From positions 310,001-374,000 of the forward strand of contig NZ_BSTF01000009.1 in assembly GCF_030269365.1 (NCBI RefSeq): a stretch of DNA of 64,000 nucleotides, in the 5' to 3' direction. Made by a program: the position numbers and the translations under genes. This document shows, piece after piece, positions 7,474 to 16,246 of this stretch. Numbering within the stretch: the stretch's first letter is position 1; every line of letters begins with the position of its first letter. This DNA comes from Lentzea sp. NBRC 102530 (GTDB lineage: Bacteria; Actinomycetota; Actinomycetes; Mycobacteriales; Pseudonocardiaceae). The notes below the pieces were generated by a model. That model worked only from the letters and a program-made list of their open reading frames with translations, was not told the origin of the DNA and did no database searches.

Positions 7474-10400
7474 CTACTTTCCTTCCCGCAGCGGCGCCGC
7501 GATGCCGTCCGCGACCTGGCGAACGAGGGGTGGTTCCATGCAGGAGAAGTGGTTTCCGTCCACTTCGGACACGGTGAAGTCGCCCAGGCAGACGTCCCGC
7601 CAGAACTGGAGCATCTGCTCGGTGAGGCCGGGCGCGAACGTGGACGGGCCGGTGGGAACCAGGAACCGCATGTCGCCGAAGTAGGCGGGCGGCACGAACC
7701 GCGCGGACTGGAAGCTGTGCTTGAACACCCGGAACATGCCCAGCGCCAGTTCCGCCACGACCTCCTGGCCCTTCGCCCGCGACGCCGTCTCGGCGTACAG
7801 CGCGAACCTGTCCTCCTGCGCCAGCGCGCCGAGCCGCGCGTAGAACTCGCCGGACTCGCCGGGCAGCCGCGCCAGTGCGCCCTCAGGCACGCTGCCGCCG
7901 TTGTCACGCACCAGTGCGGGGAAGGCCTCGGCCACGGTCCGCGGGTCGATCGCCCCGAGCCCGAGCTGGTCCATCGCGACGCCGAGGTTCGGCACGAACA
8001 ACGTCTCGAACATCAGGTCGTCCTGGATGTCGAACGACACCAGGTGGCTGCTCACCAGCACGAGGTCGTCCACCTCGACACCGCGTTCGCCGAGTCGGCG
8101 CGCGACCTCGGTGGCGAACATGCCGCCGAGGCAGTAGCCGACGAGCTGGAACCGGGTGTGCCCGGCGGCGATCAGCCGGTCGGTGTAGTCATCGGCGAGC
8201 CTGCCGACCACGTCGGACGGGTCGATCGCGCGGTAGATCTCGGTGTCGGCGATGGCGACGCCGAGCACGGGCCCGAGGTCCTGCTCGACCATCTCCGCCG
8301 CGAGCGGCCGGAAGCACTCCATCGTGCCGAGGCCCGCATGGAACAGCACCCGCACCGGGCCGTCGCCGGTGCTGAACGGCACCAAGGCGGCGTTGCTGCC
8401 GGTGGTGACCACGGACTCCGGCTGCGCCTTGGCCTTCAGGAACGCCGCCAGCGCCGCGATAGTCGGTTCGTTGAGCATCTGCCGCAGCAACGTGTCGAAC
8501 GGCACCGGAGCGGCCTCGGACAGCTGTTCGCGCAGCTTTCCGGCGGTGCGGGCCATGATCAGTGAGTCGGCGCCCTTCACGAAGAAGTCGTCCCTGCGCC
8601 CGATGGACGGCAGCCGCAGCGCCTCCGCCCACACCGCGCTCAGCGCCTCCTCCAGCGCGTCGGCGGGTGCCTCGCACTCGTCGGCGGACGCGGTGACCGG
8701 CCGCCATCCGGCGAGGGTGCGCCGGTCGAGCTTGCCGTTCGACGTGAGCGGCAGTGCGTCGACGACCTGCAGCCCGGCCGGGATCATGTGCTCCGGCAGG
8801 CGTTCACGCAGGAACGCGGCCAGCTCGTCGGGCGTGACGACCGCGCGGTCGGTCTTCACCCTGCGGGCTCCTGGCAGCTCGGCGTCCTGCAGTGTCGCAC
8901 TGGTCAGGACCAGCCAGCCGCCCGGCGCGAGTAGTTCGGTGAACACCTCGTGGGGCTCCGCGGTGATCACGACGTCCACCGTGTTGGGGGCGAAACCCTG
9001 GGCGCGGTAGTCGATCCCTGTGTCGACGGTCAGCAGTTCTGCGTCGAACCCGGCGAGCACGTCGGCAAGCCCGTCCACCTCGATCTGCGCCAGCACGCGG
9101 ATCGGCCGGTCCGCCCGCACCGCGACCCGGTGCGCCAGCGCGACCGGGATTCGGCCGGACTTCGAGACCAGCGCGACGAACTTCTCGTCGACCGGCACAG
9201 GTTCGACGCGGGCAGACTCGACGACGGCGAACAGCGCGCCGTCCTCCAGCACCACGCCGGCGCCCGCGACTGCGGGGTGTTCCAGCAGCGCCGCCTCGAT
9301 CTCGCCCAGTTCCACCCGGTGCCCGCGCACCTTCACCTGGGTGTCCGCGCGGCCGAGGAACTCGACGTCGCCGCCGGGCCGGTAGCGCGCGAGATCGCCG
9401 GTCCGGTACAGCCGCTGCCCGTCGACGGGGTGGGCGAAGAACCGGTGTGCCGTCGTCTCCTCGTCTCCCAGGTAGCCCTGGGCGAGACCGGCCCCCGTGA
9501 TGTACAGGTCGCCGGTCGTCCACACCGGACAGTCCTGGAGGGACGAGTCCAGCACCCGGAAGCCCTGGTTCGCGAGCGGCTTGCCGTACGGAATGCTGTG
9601 CCAGCCCTCGGGAACGCCGTCGATCCGGTGGAAGTTCGACCAGATCGACGCCTCGGTGGCACCGCCCAGGCTGATCAGCTCCAGCCCCGGCAGCCGTGCC
9701 GAGACCTCGGCGGGCAGCGTCGTCGGAATCCAGTCGCCCGACAGCAGGCCGAGGCGCAACGTCGGCAGGTCCATCGCCTCGCCGTCGAGGTAGGCGACGA
9801 GCATCTGCATCAAGGCGGGCACGGAGTTCCACAGGGTGACGCCGTGCTCGGCGACCAGGTCGGCCCAGTGCGACGGGTCCGCTCGGCGGTCCGGGTCGGG
9901 CAGCACCAGCGTGCCGCCGAGGGCGAGCGGGCCGAAGACGTCGTACACCGACAGGTCGAACCCGAGGTTCGCGACGCCGAGCACGCGGTCGAAGCCCGTC
10001 ACGCCGAAGCGCCGGTGCACATCCACAATGGTGTTCGCGGCGGCCCGATGGCTGATCACCACGCCCTTCGGCTTCCCGGTCGAGCCGGAGGTGTGGATCA
10101 CGTACGCGGGCTGGTCCGGATCGCCCGCGGGGACCTCGAAGTCGTGCACCGGTTCGAGTTCGTCGACGGCGATGCCCTCGCCGACCCACGACTGGGTCAG
10201 CACCCGCTCGACGCCCGCGTCGCGCAGGATCGCTGCACGGCGCAACGGCGGTTGCAGCGTGTCGATCGGCACGTAGACACCGCCGGCGAGCAGCACGCCC
10301 AATGCGGCGGTGACCTGTTCGGCGCCCTTGTCCATCACGATCGCGACCGGCGCGCCGGGCTTCATGCCCGCCAACGCCTTCGCGACCGCACCGGCCCGGC

Positions 10401-12054
10401 CGGCCAGTTCGCGGTAGGTCGTGGTGCCGCGGCGGTCCACGACGGCGGGACGGTCGGGGGTGCGTTCGGCCTGCTCGAACACCGGTTGGTGCAGCAGGAA
10501 GTCCGGCAGTTCGGTGGCGGTCGCGTTGGCCTCGGCGCGTTCGCCGGCCTGCCACTCCGGCAGGGAGACCGGCCGGTCCGCGTCCCACGGTTCGTCGCTC
10601 GTGGCCAGGCCGCGCAGCAGCGTTTCGAACGCGGCGAACATGTCGTTCACCAGTCCGTCCGGGAACACGCCGGCGCGGACGTCCCAGTTGATCCGCAGGC
10701 CTCCCGCGTCGTCCATGGCCTGGCAGTCGATGAACACCTGCGGGGTCTGGGTGATGCCGAATCCGTCGAACCGGGCGGCGGTGGGCGCTCCGCCGCCGAT
10801 TCCGATCGCGCTGGTGAACACGATGGGCATCAACGCCTCTTCGCGGCCGCGGCGGCGGGCGAGTTCGCGGATCACCTCGACGCCGGAGTGCAGCCGGTGG
10901 TCGAGGTCGGCGAACAGGCGGTCGGCCACGGCCCGCGCGCGGTCGGTGAACGAGCCGCCGGTCCAGTCGACCTCCAGCAGGTTCACCGAGGTGAAGTCGC
11001 CGACCACGTCGTGCACCCTCGGGTGCAAGTCGAGGCGGTTGAGCACAGTCAGGTTGAGGCTGAACCGCGGCGAGGCGGCCCAGCGCGCGATCACTGCGGC
11101 GTAGGCGGAGAGCACGGCGGAGGACGGGGTGAGCCCGCGGGTCTGTGTGCGGGCGGTGAGCGCGGCCCACTCGAACTCGTCGAGCCGGAGTTGCCTGCGG
11201 GAGAAGGCAGGCGGCTGCTCACGGCGGTCGAGCGGCAGGTCCGGCGCGGGCGGCAGGGTGTCGAGGCGTTCGGTCCAGTAGTCGCGATCCCGTTGGTAGC
11301 GGCTGGTTTCGCGCAGGCGCAGCTCGGTGAGCAGGTAGTCGCGGAACCGCAGGCCCAGTTCGGGCAGTTCCTGATCGGGGTTGTGGTGTAGCGCTTCCAG
11401 CTCGCCGAGCACGAGCGCGATGCTCGCCCAGTCGGCGATCAGGAAGTCGAGCGACACGTGCAGCACCGCGTGGTCGCCGGTGCGGGTGGCCCGCAGGTCG
11501 AACAACGGCCACCGCGCCGGGTCGTACACGTGGTGCCCCAACTCGGTGCGCACGTCGTCCAGCGCCTTCTCGACGACGTCGGCGTCCGCGCCGGTGAGGT
11601 CGGTGACGGCGATGTCGTAGTGCGGCACCTCGGGCAACACGCGCTGGTAGCCGTCGGCGGAGATCACCGCGCGGAGCATGTCGTGCCGCGCGATCAGCCT
11701 GTTCCACGCGGCCGTGAGCCGGTCGGCGTCGAGCGTCGGGTAGCTGACCTCGACGTAGACGTGGCAGGCGACACCGCCGAAACCGAACGCGTCGTTGCGG
11801 CCCAGCAGGTACGCGGTCTGCACGTCGGTGAGCGGGAACGGCTCGAACCGGCCCTCGTCATCGGCGGCGAGCTCGACGTGCTCGGCGCGCAGGAGGTCCA
11901 GCACGGCCTCCTTGCCCGCCTTGAGCTGCTCCAGCAGGTCTCCGGTGAGCACGCCCTTCGGCGCGCGGTAGCGCAGTTTGTCGTCCTCGGCCCAGAGGGT
12001 GACGCCGGCCCTGCTGAGTGTGGCGACGAGGTCTGTTGTCTCCTGGCTGGTCAC
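7474..12054 (-). CDS. NRPS: docking-Cy-A(Cys)-PCP-TE, terminal module
   Basis: A 1526-residue terminal NRPS. Domains in order: TubC-like N-terminal docking domain (about 1-50); heterocyclization domain (about 60-500) with the Cy motif DFLIAD instead of HHxxxDG; adenylation domain (about 525-1130); PCP with the phosphopantetheine serine in GADSL (about 1160); thioesterase (about 1225-1520). The A-domain pocket reads D-L-Y-N-L-S-L-I-W, the classical cysteine code, so a thiazoline is expected. Between core motifs A8 and A9 (about 950-1065) lies a shortened methyltransferase-like insert (VDVVITAEPHEVFTELLAPG) lacking a SAM-binding glycine motif. The thioesterase nucleophile position is Cys1308 (GYCLGG) rather than Ser; His is present in GNHFS. 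The start is the GTG at 12054-12052, overlapping the VOC gene stop. Confidence 0.92.
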   Translation of the reverse strand: MTSQETTDLVATLSRAGVTLWAEDDKLRYRAPKGVLTGDLLEQLKAGKEAVLDLLRAEHVELAADDEGRFEPFPLTDVQTAYLLGRNDAFGFGGVACHVYVEVSYPTLDADRLTAAWNRLIARHDMLRAVISADGYQRVLPEVPHYDIAVTDLTGADADVVEKALDDVRTELGHHVYDPARWPLFDLRATRTGDHAVLHVSLDFLIADWASIALVLGELEALHHNPDQELPELGLRFRDYLLTELRLRETSRYQRDRDYWTERLDTLPPAPDLPLDRREQPPAFSRRQLRLDEFEWAALTARTQTRGLTPSSAVLSAYAAVIARWAASPRFSLNLTVLNRLDLHPRVHDVVGDFTSVNLLEVDWTGGSFTDRARAVADRLFADLDHRLHSGVEVIRELARRRGREEALMPIVFTSAIGIGGGAPTAARFDGFGITQTPQVFIDCQAMDDAGGLRINWDVRAGVFPDGLVNDMFAAFETLLRGLATSDEPWDADRPVSLPEWQAGERAEANATATELPDFLLHQPVFEQAERTPDRPAVVDRRGTTTYRELAGRAGAVAKALAGMKPGAPVAIVMDKGAEQVTAALGVLLAGGVYVPIDTLQPPLRRAAILRDAGVERVLTQSWVGEGIAVDELEPVHDFEVPAGDPDQPAYVIHTSGSTGKPKGVVISHRAAANTIVDVHRRFGVTGFDRVLGVANLGFDLSVYDVFGPLALGGTLVLPDPDRRADPSHWADLVAEHGVTLWNSVPALMQMLVAYLDGEAMDLPTLRLGLLSGDWIPTTLPAEVSARLPGLELISLGGATEASIWSNFHRIDGVPEGWHSIPYGKPLANQGFRVLDSSLQDCPVWTTGDLYITGAGLAQGYLGDEETTAHRFFAHPVDGQRLYRTGDLARYRPGGDVEFLGRADTQVKVRGHRVELGEIEAALLEHPAVAGAGVVLEDGALFAVVESARVEPVPVDEKFVALVSKSGRIPVALAHRVAVRADRPIRVLAQIEVDGLADVLAGFDAELLTVDTGIDYRAQGFAPNTVDVVITAEPHEVFTELLAPGGWLVLTSATLQDAELPGARRVKTDRAVVTPDELAAFLRERLPEHMIPAGLQVVDALPLTSNGKLDRRTLAGWRPVTASADECEAPADALEEALSAVWAEALRLPSIGRRDDFFVKGADSLIMARTAGKLREQLSEAAPVPFDTLLRQMLNEPTIAALAAFLKAKAQPESVVTTGSNAALVPFSTGDGPVRVLFHAGLGTMECFRPLAAEMVEQDLGPVLGVAIADTEIYRAIDPSDVVGRLADDYTDRLIAAGHTRFQLVGYCLGGMFATEVARRLGERGVEVDDLVLVSSHLVSFDIQDDLMFETLFVPNLGVAMDQLGLGAIDPRTVAEAFPALVRDNGGSVPEGALARLPGESGEFYARLGALAQEDRFALYAETASRAKGQEVVAELALGMFRVFKHSFQSARFVPPAYFGDMRFLVPTGPSTFAPGLTEQMLQFWRDVCLGDFTVSEVDGNHFSCMEPPLVRQVADGIAAPLREGK

Positions 12055-12749
12055 AGCTGGGGCTCCTTGGGTCGGGCGGGGACGAGGCGCAGGCCGCTGG
12101 TGAGGGTGAGGGGCGTGGTCAGGCCGGCGAGTTCGACGTCCAGCACGCCGGTGGTCGTGGCCGGCCGGGGACGCAGCCACCGGTCCTGCCCGACCAGCCG
12201 GTCGTAGTCGGCCCGGTGCTCGGGACGGAGGCCGTAGTGCACGGCCTCGACACCGGTGGCGCCGTTGGGATGCGCGATGCCGTCCGGGCGCTGGGGCGGG
12301 TCGTAGGAGGACACGACGAACGGCAGCACCGCGGGCCGTGGCGACATGAACTGGTAACGGACGCGCTCGCCGTCCGGGCGGGAGCGGCCGTTGCGGAAGA
12401 TCCGCGAGATGGCCAGGCCAGAGGCGGTGAGCCGCTCACGGGTGGCGGTCAGGTCGAGGTCGTCGGTCTCCAGTGCGACGTCGCGCCAGCCGCCGTCCGC
12501 GCGAGCCCACCGCGCGAACCTGTCCCCCATGCCCCGGCCGAACCGCGCCGCCACCGGCCAGCGCAGCACGCGCAACGCGGACGGGAAGGTGAAGAACTCC
12601 AGGAATGGGCCTTCCGGAAACCACACGAGCGCGTTGTGCGCTTTCCCCGGAACACTTCCCCAAGCCACGGAAAAACCGAGTCCGGTCAACTCCTCGACGG
12701 TTTCCCGAACATTCTTGATCCGGCACAGAACATGGCTGCACCTCAGCAT
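12051..12749 (-). CDS. VOC/glyoxalase-like domain protein
   Basis: A 232-residue protein opening with LRCSHVLCRIKNVRETVEEL, the beta-alpha start of a vicinal-oxygen-chelate fold. It continues as in the glyoxalase-like proteins of the PF13468 kind, with WPVAARFGRGMGDRFARW and VRYQFMSPRPAVLPFV. The expected function is unknown: the fold serves dioxygenases, isomerases and metal-chelate resistance proteins, and the metal ligands cannot be assigned with confidence here. It is the first gene of the minus-strand operon with the terminal NRPS and the ABC pair, which suggests a role in making or handling the metallophore. There is no clear ribosome site before the ATG. Confidence 0.7.
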   Translation of the reverse strand: MLRCSHVLCRIKNVRETVEELTGLGFSVAWGSVPGKAHNALVWFPEGPFLEFFTFPSALRVLRWPVAARFGRGMGDRFARWARADGGWRDVALETDDLDLTATRERLTASGLAISRIFRNGRSRPDGERVRYQFMSPRPAVLPFVVSSYDPPQRPDGIAHPNGATGVEAVHYGLRPEHRADYDRLVGQDRWLRPRPATTTGVLDVELAGLTTPLTLTSGLRLVPARPKEPQL

Positions 12750-12778
12750 CTTAACCCCACTTGAACTGCTAGAAGTGA

Positions 12779-12808
12779 TTGCGCGAGCGACACTTGAATG
12801 GTTATGCT
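12779..12808 (+). promoter_or_regulatory. Predicted promoter of methyltransferase gene (leaderless)
   Basis: TTGCGC (12779-12784) and TATGCT (12803-12808) are 18 bases apart. A transcript would start at about 12815, exactly the GTG of the methyltransferase gene, so a leaderless mRNA is likely; no Shine-Dalgarno sequence is seen. A repeated CACTTGAA (12759-12766, 12791-12798) in the 65-base divergent region could be a regulator half-site. Confidence 0.45.
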
Positions 12809-12814
12809 CGCGCC

Positions 12815-14248
12815 GTGAAGATTGATTCGTGGCGTGATCTGCTCGGCAACGCCGAGGTCGTTCTCATCGGAATCGGGGAAACGGGTCCAGGCGGTGACGC
12901 CGCCGCAGCAGCGGAACTCAACGGTGCGCGCGTCGTGTTCGACGACCCGGCCGCGCACCCCGCTCGCACGCTCGCCGCCCTGGAGCGCAGCGGGGCCACC
13001 CACGCCGTGCTGGAGTCTGCTCGCGTGACCGCGCTGGCGGCCGAGCCCACGGCGGACTTCACCGATCTGTCGGCACTGCGCCTGGTGCTGCACGTCGGCG
13101 GGCCCGCCGAGTTCGGCGAAGTCCCAGTTCTGCGGCTCGACCTCGACCCGGACGACGCGCACGACGCCGTGGTCGCCGCCGTCGAGTCCGTGCAGCCGGT
13201 AGGGTTGACGCGGGAGCACACCGCCGAGTTCGTCGCGCGGCTGGACGACGCGGTGCTGTCGTCGATGCTGTTCACCTTGCAGCAGCACGACGTGCTGACG
13301 TCGCCCTCCGCCGGTCACGAGGTCGCCGAGGTGCTCGCGGCCGCGAGGGTGGCCGAACGGCACCACGCCGTCGTGGAGCGCTGGCTCACCGCCCTCACCG
13401 AACGGGGAGTGCTCCAGCGCGACGAGTCCCGCGTGCTGGGTGCGACACCGGTGGTCAGATCCACTGTGGACGAGAAGTGGGAGCGCGCCCGCGCGCTCTG
13501 GGTCGACGGGCTCGGCGACGCGGCCGTCGTGGACTACTTCCGCCTCAACGCGGACCACCTGCCCGGCCTGCTGGCCGGCACCGAACAGGCCGCGCTGCTG
13601 CTGTTCCCGCAGGGCCGCACGGACGTCGCCGACGCGCTGTACCGGCACACGGCCGTCGCCCGGCACCTCAACGCCGCCGTCGCCGCGGCCGTGCGCGAAC
13701 TCGGCGAACCGTTGCGGGTCCTGGAGATCGGCGCGGGCACCGGCGCGACGAGCGAGGTCGTGTTCGAGGCGGTGGCGGGCCGGGAGATCGACTACCTGTT
13801 CACCGACGTGTCGTCGTTCTTCCTCACCACCGCACGGGAACGCTTCGCGCACCACGACTTCGTGCGTTACGACGTCTACGACGCGGACAAGGACAACCGC
13901 GAGCAGGGCTTCGCGGCAGGCAGCGCAGACGTCGTGATCGTGGCCGGGGCGCTGAACAACGCCCGCGACACTGACGCGACGCTGCGCCGGATCCGCGAAC
14001 TGCTGGTGCCGGGCGGCTGGCTGCTGGTGATCGAACCGACCCGCGAGTACCTGGAGATCCTGGTGTCGCAGGCGTTCATGATGACCGCCGCCGAGGACGC
14101 CCGGCTGCGGTCCGGCACGACGTTCCTGTCCCGCGCTCAGTGGCTGGACGCGCTGGAGGGTGCGGGCTTCACGCGGGTGCACGTGACACCCGGCGACGAC
14201 CACCCGCTGGCGCCGATGTCGCAGTACCTGTTCATGGCTCGCCGCTGA
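12815..14248 (+). CDS. Stand-alone NRPS-type SAM methyltransferase
   Basis: A 477-residue class I methyltransferase with motif I intact (LRVLEIGAGTGATSEVV, about residues 305-321), then DYLFTDVSSFFL, VVIVAGALNNARD and LLVPGGWLLVIEP. This is the pattern of methyltransferase domains embedded in PchF- and HMWP-type NRPSs. The N-terminal 290 residues resemble the helical region preceding such domains. In pyochelin the PchF methyltransferase N-methylates the thiazolidine; here the inserts in both NRPSs look inactive as methyltransferases, so this protein may methylate the chain in trans. That is inference. The GTG at 12815 is preferred to an upstream start at 12779 because it fits a leaderless promoter. 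It converges on the reductase gene with four bases between stops. Confidence 0.85.
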   Translation: MKIDSWRDLLGNAEVVLIGIGETGPGGDAAAAAELNGARVVFDDPAAHPARTLAALERSGATHAVLESARVTALAAEPTADFTDLSALRLVLHVGGPAEFGEVPVLRLDLDPDDAHDAVVAAVESVQPVGLTREHTAEFVARLDDAVLSSMLFTLQQHDVLTSPSAGHEVAEVLAAARVAERHHAVVERWLTALTERGVLQRDESRVLGATPVVRSTVDEKWERARALWVDGLGDAAVVDYFRLNADHLPGLLAGTEQAALLLFPQGRTDVADALYRHTAVARHLNAAVAAAVRELGEPLRVLEIGAGTGATSEVVFEAVAGREIDYLFTDVSSFFLTTARERFAHHDFVRYDVYDADKDNREQGFAAGSADVVIVAGALNNARDTDATLRRIRELLVPGGWLLVIEPTREYLEILVSQAFMMTAAEDARLRSGTTFLSRAQWLDALEGAGFTRVHVTPGDDHPLAPMSQYLFMARR

Positions 14249-14252
14249 CGAC

Positions 14253-15257
14253 CTACGCATCGCCCGGCCTCCCCGGCGCGGGCGCCGGGCGATGCGCCAC
14301 GTCGTACAACATCGACGCGTAGCCCAGTTCGCCCGTCAGGTCGCGCCACATCTGGCACAGCGCGAGGTGGTACTGCTCAGGGCGTTCGGTGCCGAGGGCC
14401 ACGAGATCGCGGCCGATCGCCTGCGGCAGAACGGTTTCCAGGAAGTCGCGATAGGTGCCCGAACCGCTGAGCACCGACGTGCCCTCGTCCAGGTGCGTGG
14501 CGCCGAAGTCGAACGACGTCCGCGCTTCCGGCGGGACGTGCAGGCGCGGTGTCCACGAGACGGGACCGTGCGCGTCGTGCAGCGCGAGGCCGCCGCCGTC
14601 GAACCCGATGGTGGCCCGCGTCAGCAGGTGCATGTGGTTGTCGGGATCGTCCGGCGCGATCTCGTTCTGCACGCGCAGCACGAGCGGCACACCGCCGATC
14701 TCGCCGGTGACGACGGTGAACGGCCCGCTGGTCGCGACCTTCGCGAACCGCCACGGCCGGATCGTGCCGAGCGCCTCACCCAGCACGTGCAGCAGCGGGA
14801 ACGACACCTGGACCGCGCAGGACGCCTCCAGGTACACGGGCTTCTGCGCGACCTCACGGACTGCCCCCGCCCACGCCCGCACGGCGGGCAGCTGCGCGTA
14901 CAGGTCGCCCATCCGGAACCGGACGCCGTGCCGCCGTGCCACCTTCAGGCTCTCCACCAGGTCGTCGTGGTGGATCGGCTGCTCCTGCACCACGTGGATG
15001 CCTCTGGTCAGCAACTCCCTGGCCAGTTCGCTGCCGGGCCCGCCCATCGCCGAGGACCGGACCACGACGCACGCGACGTCGACGCCGGTCACGTCGGACA
15101 CTTCAGTCCACAGTGGAACGCCGAGCCGGGCGGCGGTCTTCGCGGAGCGTTCGCTGCCGGTGCCGAGGATCCCTGCGAGCTGGAAGCCCGGCAGCGCGGC
15201 GACGGCGGCGAGGTAGGACTGCCCGAACGTGGTGCCGCACACCACCACGCGGGTCAC
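14253..15257 (-). CDS. Thiazolinyl imide reductase (PchG/Irp3-like)
   Basis: A 334-residue Gfo/Idh-type oxidoreductase. The N-terminal Rossmann start is VVVCGTTFGQSYLAAV and the family-typical HVVQEQPIHHDDLVES lies near residue 90. Thiazolinyl imide reductases (YbtU/Irp3, PchG) use NADPH to reduce one carrier-bound thiazoline to a thiazolidine during siderophore assembly. Length and motifs fit this family and the NRPS context confirms it. The GTG at 15257-15255 overlaps the preceding gene stop (GTGA). It is the last gene of the operon TEII, NRPS, reductase-like, this gene. It predicts that one of the three heterocycles in the product is a thiazolidine. Confidence 0.88.
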   Translation of the reverse strand: MTRVVVCGTTFGQSYLAAVAALPGFQLAGILGTGSERSAKTAARLGVPLWTEVSDVTGVDVACVVVRSSAMGGPGSELARELLTRGIHVVQEQPIHHDDLVESLKVARRHGVRFRMGDLYAQLPAVRAWAGAVREVAQKPVYLEASCAVQVSFPLLHVLGEALGTIRPWRFAKVATSGPFTVVTGEIGGVPLVLRVQNEIAPDDPDNHMHLLTRATIGFDGGGLALHDAHGPVSWTPRLHVPPEARTSFDFGATHLDEGTSVLSGSGTYRDFLETVLPQAIGRDLVALGTERPEQYHLALCQMWRDLTGELGYASMLYDVAHRPAPAPGRPGDA

Positions 15258-16246
15258 AGCGCCCCCTCCTCGACGGCGATCAGCTCCGAGATCGGCCGGT
15301 CCTCGACCACGACGCCGAGTTCGGTGACGACGGCCGGGTCCAGCACCTCGGCGGCGGTGTGCGCGCCGGGACGAACCTGACCGCGCAGCACGGCGAGGGC
15401 CGCCTGCACGGTCACCGACGCCGTCATCTCGGCAGCGGACTCGGCACGGGCGATCGCAGTCCGAGTGCCGGCGGGGCCGTCGATCTGGACGTACAGCGCG
15501 GCGTACGGGGTGCGCCCGGCGACATCGAGTGCGGCCGCCCCGCAGAGGGAGCGGACGGCGTCCTCGCGGTCGAGGCCCGGAACGCGGTCCAGGGCCGCAA
15601 GTAGGTACCCGTTCTCGACGAACGTGTACCAAGTTCCGTCTGCGAGGGATATTTCCTTCGCCGCGGCAACGTTCTCCTCGTCGAGGAACGGCAGCGCCAC
15701 GACGGGACGGGACAGGTGCGGCAGCTCGACGTCCCGCGTCCTGGTGGCGGCGTGGGCGGCCCGCCGCCCGTTGCGCCAGGCCGCGCCCGCTTCGGCGGTC
15801 CCGTGCAGGAAGTCGTCGGCGCCGGCGGGGCTGAACCTGTCCAGCACGCCCGAGTAGGAGGTGAGCGTCCGCACCTCGCCGAAGCCCCTGGCCAGGTAGC
15901 GAGGGAGGAGGCCGGAGAGGCCGGGGGTGGCGCCGGCGGCGAAGATCGCGACGCGACCGGGTGCAACGACACCGGGTCCCCCGAGCCGCACCCTGTCACC
16001 GCCGGCGTCCACGTGATCGGCACCTGCCCGCAACGCCACCGAAGCCACGTGCGCGGACGTGTCGTGCGACGGCCCGGCGCAGTTCACCACCAACCGTGCC
16101 CCCGCGACGAACTCCTCGAGTGCCGGCCGGTCCCTCAGGTCGACCCCGGTCGTCCTGCTGCCCGCCCGCACCTCCAGCCCGCAGGCGCGCAGGTCGTGCA
16201 GCACCCGGCTGCCCACCGCACCGGTGGCTCCCAGCAGTGCGATCAC
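15254..16246 (-). CDS. Saccharopine dehydrogenase-like NAD(P)-binding protein
   Basis: A 330-residue protein beginning with the dinucleotide-binding motif ALLGATGAVGSRVL. It then shows LVVNCAGPSHDTSAHVASVAL and the GADHVDAGGD segment typical of saccharopine dehydrogenase/trans-acting enoyl reductase-like proteins. Family members reduce or oxidise diverse carbonyl, imine or enoyl substrates. In this operon it may act on the NRPS intermediate alongside the thiazolinyl imide reductase, but no specific step can be assigned. The GTG at 16246-16244 overlaps the NRPS stop and its own stop overlaps the next GTG, indicating tight translational coupling. Confidence 0.78.
   Translation of the reverse strand: MIALLGATGAVGSRVLHDLRACGLEVRAGSRTTGVDLRDRPALEEFVAGARLVVNCAGPSHDTSAHVASVALRAGADHVDAGGDRVRLGGPGVVAPGRVAIFAAGATPGLSGLLPRYLARGFGEVRTLTSYSGVLDRFSPAGADDFLHGTAEAGAAWRNGRRAAHAATRTRDVELPHLSRPVVALPFLDEENVAAAKEISLADGTWYTFVENGYLLAALDRVPGLDREDAVRSLCGAAALDVAGRTPYAALYVQIDGPAGTRTAIARAESAAEMTASVTVQAALAVLRGQVRPGAHTAAEVLDPAVVTELGVVVEDRPISELIAVEEGAL

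Noticed and set aside
8950-11391. 813-residue plus-strand open frame
   Set aside because: Low-complexity complement of the terminal NRPS gene; no domain or ribosome site.
12750-12814. Iron-box-like site in the VOC/methyltransferase divergent promoter
   Set aside because: No TTAGG-N4-CCTAA or close variant is present; only the CACTTGAA direct repeat was found.
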